From Plakobranchus ocellatus (taxonomy: Eukaryota; Mollusca; Gastropoda; Plakobranchidae), in NCBI GenBank assembly GCA_019648995.1, contig BLXT01005315.1:1290547-1326224 (forward strand): a DNA stretch of 35,678 bases. The letters run 5' to 3'. Below the pieces are notes generated by a model. The model saw nothing but the letters and a program-made list of their open reading frames with translations, did no database searches and was not told the origin of the DNA. Numbering within the stretch: the stretch's first letter is position 1; each line of letters starts with the position of its first letter. The translations under genes were made by a program, and so were the position numbers. Below are positions 29,847 through 35,678 of this stretch, in pieces.

Positions 29847-31615
29847 GTAAGTTCTATGCTCTCTCAGGCTTGTTATGGCACTTAACCCTTAGAGTCATAT
29901 CAAGTCTAGATCTATTAACTGGTTTCTTCAACTCTTGGACAGAAACATCTGTTGAAGGTAAAACACAGTTATCTCTTGTTCCCTGCCTCGTTAGGAGAAG
30001 TGCAGAAACGTGCCGTCATATAAAACTACGAGATGGCAACGATAAATTCAGAATATTTATATTAAACACTAAAGTTTTAATCTAGGCCTGTGATTAAATG
30101 GAAGTGAATAAATAAGGCCCTATATTTTTTACGTCAATGTAAGTGTTTCAAAACGGAACAACAATTTGATTAAGTAAAGAAATGACAAATTGAAATTATA
30201 TCGCACTTGGTTTAGTATGAGAAAGTTTGTGATACCTCTTAGCCACTAGATTCTCTATTTCATCGTCAGAGTTACAGAAATGTACTAATACATTATTTGG
30301 GATCCCCTGCTTATCAAGCATACTTTAAAAGCCTTTATCCTATATCAATGGCAAGCATATCAAATCGTTGAAGTTCCTATTAACAAAGAGGGCACTTCAA
30401 AGATTTGATACACCTTTTATTGATATTGACATTTGGATATTCTAGTAAAGTTGCCTCACTAACCCCTGATTTTTTGCATTGATTGGCCCTATTACCAGTG
30501 TTATTTACAAAGTTCATATTTAGAAGATGTACACATTTTTGGAAGCTTAGGTTTATACTTTTCTACTGAAGTGTATAAGTATGGCTGTAGTTTGAGTAGG
30601 AATAGTAACTGGCAGTAATGGATTCTTTGACATAAATGGGAAATTACCAAACAATGCTAGTCCCTTGTCCATTTTTTAACTAACCAACCCTTATAGTATC
30701 CAAACATAAGATCATACTTGATCGACTCATTGACTTTAAAGCATAAACAAAAAAATAACAATGTCTGTCAAGCCTGTTATTCAGTTCTAACAAGCCATAT
30801 AAATGAGGGTTTGCCAAAACGTTGGCTTTCATCATAGTTATGTATGAAATATGCTCTAAAAGCCCTATTTGAAAAAAATGAACTCATCAGTACATATTAT
30901 TTTAATTCTGTGAGTGTAATGGCATACGAAGAACTGCTTTATGTTTAAAGAATCACTTTTGGGTGCATCCTTACTGTCTAAATTAACCAAATAAGTTTAG
31001 AACATAATTATGATGTAAAAAATCACCAAAAAAGTGGTCACCCATCAACAAATTAAGCTCATTCACCACAAGTGAAGAGACGCACACCAATTTTTTTACA
31101 TAGATTTATTTCTGCTATCCAACTCTGCATGAATATTACCTCACCGATACTCAATTGGGCTTTCCCTTTTTGTAATTGAAGATTCTTTTTTTCAAAATGT
31201 AGTAAAGAGTGTGACACAATTTTGAGATCCAGCTCTTGGCAATTGCTCATTATCTATAAAGTATTTATAAGGACTTAGATCTGCGATTTTGGTAATTCTT
31301 TAACTGGAAAACAGACGGTTAGTCAATCTAAGTCATCTAATTAACAAGACAATTTCATCCCTTTTCTAAACAACCCAGTGTCGTCGGAGTAAAATTAGCG
31401 GAAAGACCATTAGCATTATTAGCAAGTAAAATATTGTAGATCTGCCCTCTAAATGCTGATTCTTGGAGCTGTATGAATGAAGTCTGGACAACATCGTGGA
31501 ACATAATTGTGAAAATCAAGTGATAACTCAACAGTTATAAATATCGTATTTTTTGTACTTGATGATAAACTGTTGTTAGTTTAAGTCAGCATTTTTTTTT
31601 TCTATACCTTTAAAG
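29847..31615 (+). other. proposed first intron of the rightward gene
   Basis: Plain AT-rich sequence of 1.77 kb; nothing else is recognisable. The 71-residue frame at 29870-30085 begins right after the donor and has no coding character. Confidence 0.4.
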
Positions 31616-31617
31616 CC

Positions 31618-31715
31618 ATGGCCGGGACTGCAAAGAAAAATGTGAGGTGGCCTGATGGAACAGAGTATGTGGACAGCTACACACTTCCATCACTAAAACC
31701 CACAAGACCAGATCC
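31618..31715 (+). CDS. rightward gene, coding exon 1
   Basis: Residues 1-32: MAGTAKKNVRWPDGTEYVDS, then 'YTLPSLKPTRPDP'. The start context is ccATGg, close to the animal optimum. A splice acceptor ends two bases upstream. Donor GATCC|gtaaga. Confidence 0.85.
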
Positions 31716-34700
31716 GTAAGAAAATTATTTAAGCCACTTATTTTTGAATCTATTACATTTTTATGTGATATTTATACATAATATCAAGAATGACATGCAT
31801 TCATTAAATTTTATTTATTGTTACATTAAAAAAGAAAAATATTAAATTTTTTCAATGGCATGCAGACACTATATTTTTTTTAATTGAAGTGGTGCAATCA
31901 TGTTTTATTGCAAGTTTTTGACCATGTGTTAAAAAATGTCTTAAAATAGAGTAAATATAGGTAAATATTTAACAGGCATGTTTTGTTGCACATGATCAAT
32001 CCACTGAGAGTTATATTTTGATCCTCAGACTCTGTGAAAAATAATATTTGTTTCTATGAATCATGCATTTGATATTTTAGCAGGATTTTTATTTGGGATG
32101 GAAGCCAATTTCTCATTTATATATGTATTTCTATGTCATGAGCTAAGTAGACTTTGTATTCCTCTTTAGATGGACTCCTGCAGACTCCCTAAAAACAGAC
32201 ATGCTTCAAGTGCGGCCCAGAACACCGAATGATCCTTACACAGTCCTGACAGAGCTGCAGTTGAAAAACATGAAAAAGGTTCGTCAAATAGTTTTATTCT
32301 TTCTTCTCAAGGCTCCTTTTATCAATTTTTATGAGCTTTCAGTTGCTATTTATTCTAGTTTTTTAGGGTCTTTTTTGTAGGAATATAATAGGATGGAAAT
32401 GAGGTATATGGATATGGGTTTGTTTGTGTGTTTTGTTAAGGTTTTTGTGTGTGGGTTACTTTCTTTTTCACTAATGCATGGTTGGGTTATTGTAGTTCTA
32501 TAAATGCCATGAGTGAGCATAAAAGTATTTAAAACAATGAGGAAGAAAGCCAGTGGACAGTTTTCGAAGTTGGTGACTAGTCACTTCTTGCAAGCAGGTT
32601 GATGACCTACCTGATTATCTGGTTAGGATTTCCAGTGTAATTGACATAGTTCTTTAGTCTGGGTGTTCCCCAGCAAACACACATCATCACTGTTTATTTT
32701 TTACTTTATTCTTCCAAAATCAAAAACATTTTAGCTCTGGCCTTTCAACAATCCTCGTTTTGGTCTCAGGGTAAAAAATTGATTAATTGCTGTTGCATGC
32801 ATCCAGATTATAAAAGACATATTGCTTTAAATTTGAATTTTGATATTGAAACTAAAAGCTGAAAAAAGTTTTTCTTTCACAATAAACAACATTTTTTCCC
32901 CTGGCCATGCAACAATCCTTAGTTTGGTGTCACTGTCAGCGTGTAAAATTTGGTTAATTGACGCTGCATGCATACAGACTTTTAAAGCCATTTTGCTCAA
33001 TAATTTTTTGAACTTTGATATTGAAACTAGTAAAAGTTGAAAAAAGTTTATATCTACCGTCTGCAATGAGCCACTTTTTTAACAGCAAATGCTGTGGGCA
33101 ATATTGGTTGTCCTACAATAGTGACTTGTAAACTTGCAATTTTAGATTAACCTCAAGGAGCAACCAAAAATATCCACTCCAAACAATGTTAACATCATAG
33201 ATTTTTTATTGGAATATATATCTGAAGGGTTGAAACGTAATACCTGTCACAACCAATTCACTTTGACATTCAGAGCATTGGGCAGAAAATATACAGTGCA
33301 TTAGCACCACACAGCAGTCTTTGTAATGCTTTTTGTTAATTTGACAGCCAAGGCCAAAAATATCAAGAGTTTATTGTAGTTAAACAGAGTCATTCATAAG
33401 GAAATGCTCCAGATCTTTTCAACATTGGTTATTGAACACATTATGCTTTCATCCAAAAGTAAATAGCTATAAGACATGTGTGGTCAAAAAGCTATTTTCA
33501 TGAAAAACCAAATTCATCCACTTCCAATGGTGTCAAAAGAGTGAGCAATTGAATGTTTATCATCATCCATTTCTCTTAGGATTCAAGCCCATTTTTCATG
33601 AAGGAAGCAAATGAGCCAGAGCCAGGATCAAGAAAGGGTGAAGTTATCTACCCTGCCCCAATTGATCGTTATGCTACATGCACAAGCCAGTATCTGTTTC
33701 GTGACAACCCTCCGTTCTCTCTCCCCGTGTGCTGGGTGGGAGATCAGTGGCAGAGAGAGCCACCAGCTGAATACAACACCTGCAGACAAGGCGCTTCACT
33801 GCGATGGGGGCCTTCCAAAACTGGTCAGGGTTGTTTTGTTTTTTTTTTTTTCCTTTTTTTTAATTTGCAACGTTGTTGCATTTATTTTCATGTAAAGAGG
33901 CTACATTTTTTTTATTTTGATTATCTTTTTCAGAACTAAGAAAAAAATCATTAAACAACTTAAAAAAGAAATCCTTACTTTACATGCTCTTTATAGCCTC
34001 CTTTCTTGTCCTAAAAACATTGAGCATAGCTGAAATAAAATATTAATCACTTTGCCTTTTTTTAATGAATCATCTAGGTCAAAGAACTATTCGCCATTTT
34101 CACACTGAGGATGTGCACAGATACCTCAACATTGACATGTACAAGCGCCCTCCCACCAACATACCTGCCCAGGTTGTCATGAAGCATGGCCGTCCTAGTG
34201 AAGGATACTACCACCAAAAGAACCCCAGTATGTTTTTTTTACAGCTTCACTAGTCATCCTTTTTTTTTTAGCTTTTTCTTTTTTTTAATAAATAAACTTA
34301 AAATTAAATAAATGGAAAAGGATATAATTATTGTAAATGAATCTTCTTATTACAAATTGAAGTCCAATATGCTTTTTTGATGTTGGGAGTGGGGAAAAAA
34401 AAGTAAAAGTGCAAAGACCTGAATGATGGCTCTCAAAAATGAAATATGAAAAAGAAGCTTGTCATATTTCTAATGCAAGTATTGTGTTTTAGAATGTGCT
34501 TTGTCATGAAAGTGATTTTAATAGCTTAGGAGTTTTTTATCCACAAGTAAAAATTAAAATCAAAGGCATAATCAGCAGTGTGATTATATGACATGGGCTT
34601 ACAGGGTTCGTTGTAAAGAAATCCTTATTTTGACACACCAAAGCATGTTAATTTCTGCATCCAAGATCCCTATTGGGGAACAGACCTCTCCAAGATTTAT

Positions 34701-35203
34701 TTAGGTCTGGGAGATTTTACTTTAAGTAAACTCTTTGATAAAAATAATTATAAACTTTAATTTCTTTGGTTAGTTTTGTTTTGTTTGTTTGTCAATTTTG
34801 GTTTTTTAAACTGCAAAGAATGGCTATTTGCTCGCAAAACTAATTCAATGAAATACTTGATGCTGAATACTCTCTAAGAATAAATAAGAACTGATATATA
34901 TATAAAGTTCTACTGTTTTGCCATCTACCATTTGCAAATTATATGATTTTTGGATGATGTGAACCCCTCATGTTATTCAACCTGCACATACTTTACAGAT
35001 TTTAACACCTGGTTTGGCTCCACCCATCGCTTGAATGAAACCAATGTGCTAACTACTATCCGCCCTAAAACGCTAGCTGAGTATGGTCAAATCAAAGCCA
35101 TGGAACAGGCCTATGGTGAACATCAGGCCTCCAAGTGGCCAGAGGTTTCAGAATACACACATAAATACTTGCTGGAGAAGAAACCAGAAAAATCTATTGA
35201 ACC
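31618..35203 (+). CDS. unnamed protein, candidate ciliary/axonemal protein, five coding exons, 3' end outside window
   Basis: Five exons (98, 109, 244, 150, 205 nt) join in phase into about 268 residues, open at the right edge. The protein starts MAGTAKKNVRWPDGTEYVDS. It is soluble, rich in Pro, Tyr, Trp and charged residues, with no signal peptide, membrane helix or catalytic motif. Striking pieces are 'APIDRYATCTSQYLF', 'WVGDQWQREPPAEYNTCRQG', 'HGRPSEGYYHQKNP' and 'WFGSTHRLNETNVLTTIRPK'. Short aromatic/proline motifs joined by loops are usual in microtubule inner proteins of cilia and sperm tails, and an X-box-like site lies upstream. I do not recognise the orthologue; SPMIP/CFAP-type small axonemal proteins are the guess. 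Coding status is strong, function is inference. Confidence 0.85.
32170..32278 (+). CDS. rightward gene, coding exon 2
   Basis: Residues 33-69: 'WTPADSLKTDMLQVRPRTP', then 'YTVLTELQLKNMKK'. Acceptor cctctttag, donor AAG|gttcgt, phase 0 out. Too short to show as a long open frame. Confidence 0.83.
32279..33579 (+). other. intron with a two-copy direct repeat
   Basis: This 1.3 kb intron of the rightward gene holds the 32722-33050 duplication. The frames at 32827-33066 (-) and 32840-33040 (+) lie inside it and are not coding. Confidence 0.7.
32722..33050. repeat. two-copy direct tandem repeat, about 165 bp each
   Basis: Copy one (32722-32872) and copy two (about 32889-33048) share 'tggcc.t.caacaatcct', 'aattg..gttgcatgcat.cagact', 'ttttgatattgaaact' and 'agctgaaaaaagttt'. 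They are clearly homologous but diverged by substitutions and small indels, so the duplication is not recent. Confidence 0.8.
33580..33823 (+). CDS. rightward gene, coding exon 3
   Basis: Residues 70-150: 'DSSPFFMKEANEPEPGSRKG', 'APIDRYATCTSQYLF', 'WVGDQWQREPPAEYNTCRQG' and 'RWGPSKT'. Acceptor atttctcttag, donor ACTG|gtcagg. The open frame running to 33939 is read-through into the poly(T)-rich intron. Confidence 0.88.
34078..34227 (+). CDS. rightward gene, coding exon 4
   Basis: Residues 151-200: 'GQRTIRHFHTEDVHRYLNI', 'YKRPPTNIPAQVVMKHGRP' and 'EGYYHQKNP'. Acceptor aatcatctag, donor CCCA|gtatgt. Phases agree on both sides. Confidence 0.88.
34228..34998 (+). other. intron, nothing recognisable
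   Basis: AT-rich intron of the rightward gene with poly(T) and poly(A) runs. I see no repeat family or gene in it. Confidence 0.6.
34999..35203 (+). CDS. rightward gene, coding exon 5, last in window
   Basis: Residues 201-268: 'NFNTWFGSTHRLNETNVLTT', 'IRPKTLAEYGQIKAMEQAYG' and 'WPEVSEYTHKYLLEKKPEK'. Acceptor actttacag, donor GAACC|gtaagt leaves two bases for an exon beyond the window. Confidence 0.87.
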
Positions 35204-35209
35204 GTAAGT

Positions 35210-35678
35210 TTCTAAATTTAAGTTATTAGAGCGTACAGTATGGGTAATATTTACTCTAAGAGAGGGAATGAAGAATCCCCAAAATGTGATATATTCATCA
35301 ATAAAGTAAAACTCAAACAAACAGAAAAGTTCAAATATCTAGGAACAATAATTTCAAACAATGGCAAAACAAACAGAAAAATATCAGCAAGAACTGCTCA
35401 GGCAAAGATCAACTTTCAAAAGATGAAAACAATCCTGACAAATAAACACATCTCCATCGAAACGAGGAAAAGAGCCCTCCAGTGCTACATAGAACCTGTT
35501 CTAATGTATGGATGCGAAGCATGGACAATCTCAAAGCAAATTCAAAATAAGCCAGAAGCAACAGAAATGTGGTTCCTTAGAAGAATGCTCCGGATACTTG
35601 GACCGCAAAGAAAACAAATGAGAGAGTTCTGAATGAAGCTAATAAAAGAAGATCACTGGTCAGAACTATAAGGAAACG
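35210..35678 (+). pseudogene. LINE reverse transcriptase 3' fragment (non-LTR retrotransposon), frameshifted
   Basis: From about 35260 the plus strand encodes the C-terminal end of a non-LTR retrotransposon polymerase, with 'KFKYLGTIISNNG', 'TRKRALQCYIEPVLMYGCEA' and 'EMWFLRRMLRI'. This part follows the catalytic palm in RTE/CR1/Jockey-type elements. The frame breaks near 35597-35602: the read stops at 35632, while a second frame continues the family pattern ('WTAKKTNERVLNEANKRRSL') to the window edge. The 5' part (endonuclease, catalytic palm) is absent, as in 5'-truncated insertions. It sits in the intron after the fifth coding exon of the rightward gene, in the same orientation. The clade is uncertain. 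Confidence 0.85.

Noticed and set aside
29870-30085. 71-residue plus-strand frame near the proposed first exon
   Set aside because: It starts in the intron after a strong donor, has no family resemblance and does not connect in phase to the coding exons.
33598-33939. Reading the third exon of the rightward gene through to 33939
   Set aside because: The extension is a poly(Phe) run over a poly(T) tract; the donor at 33824 joins in phase to the next exon.

Overview
The window is eukaryotic nuclear DNA. It is AT-rich and carries short exons with GT/AG borders, long introns full of poly(T)/poly(A) runs, simple repeats, small transposon remnants and one assembly gap (194 N, 14141-14334). The protein content points to an invertebrate animal. 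The repeat style (tRNA-derived SINE, TTAA-flanked MITE, RTE/CR1-like LINE tail, minisatellite introns) would suit a mollusc or other lophotrochozoan. That placement is inference; nothing here fixes the species.

Two protein-coding genes lie head to head. From 26541 leftwards to beyond position 1, the minus strand carries most of URB1 (nucleolar pre-ribosomal-associated protein 1, the Npa1 family), a large helical-repeat protein of 60S ribosome assembly. I could chain 24 coding exons (about 1,685 codons). Phases agree at every junction except one (exon 22 to 23). The 3' end of the gene is outside the window.

On the plus strand, from about 29.78 kb to beyond the right edge, lies a second gene with a probable non-coding first exon (ending 29846) and five coding exons (31618-35203, about 268 codons so far). 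I cannot name it. Its composition (short Pro/Tyr/Trp-rich segments, no catalytic motif) and an RFX X-box-like site just upstream suggest a ciliary or sperm axonemal protein. The last intron in view contains the 3' part of a LINE reverse transcriptase, broken by a frameshift.

Region by region: 1-676 intron with a purine-rich simple repeat; 677-13716 URB1 exons 24 to 11; 13.87-14.83 kb a tRNA-derived SINE merged with a tandem array and the N gap; 15.7-17.5 kb URB1 exons 10 to 8; 17.53-21.04 kb a repeat-rich intron (27-30 bp minisatellite, piggyBac-like MITE, 1.47 kb segment bounded by 50 bp inverted repeats); 21.0-26.5 kb URB1 exons 7 to 1; 26.5-29.8 kb the divergent intergenic region; 29.8-35.7 kb the second gene.

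No operon, CRISPR array, functional RNA gene or obviously new enzymatic system was found. The points most worth a second look are the unnamed cilia-like gene with its X-box, the phase break in URB1, an optional URB1 exon, a triplicated splice-acceptor segment, and the SINE/tandem-array hybrid.
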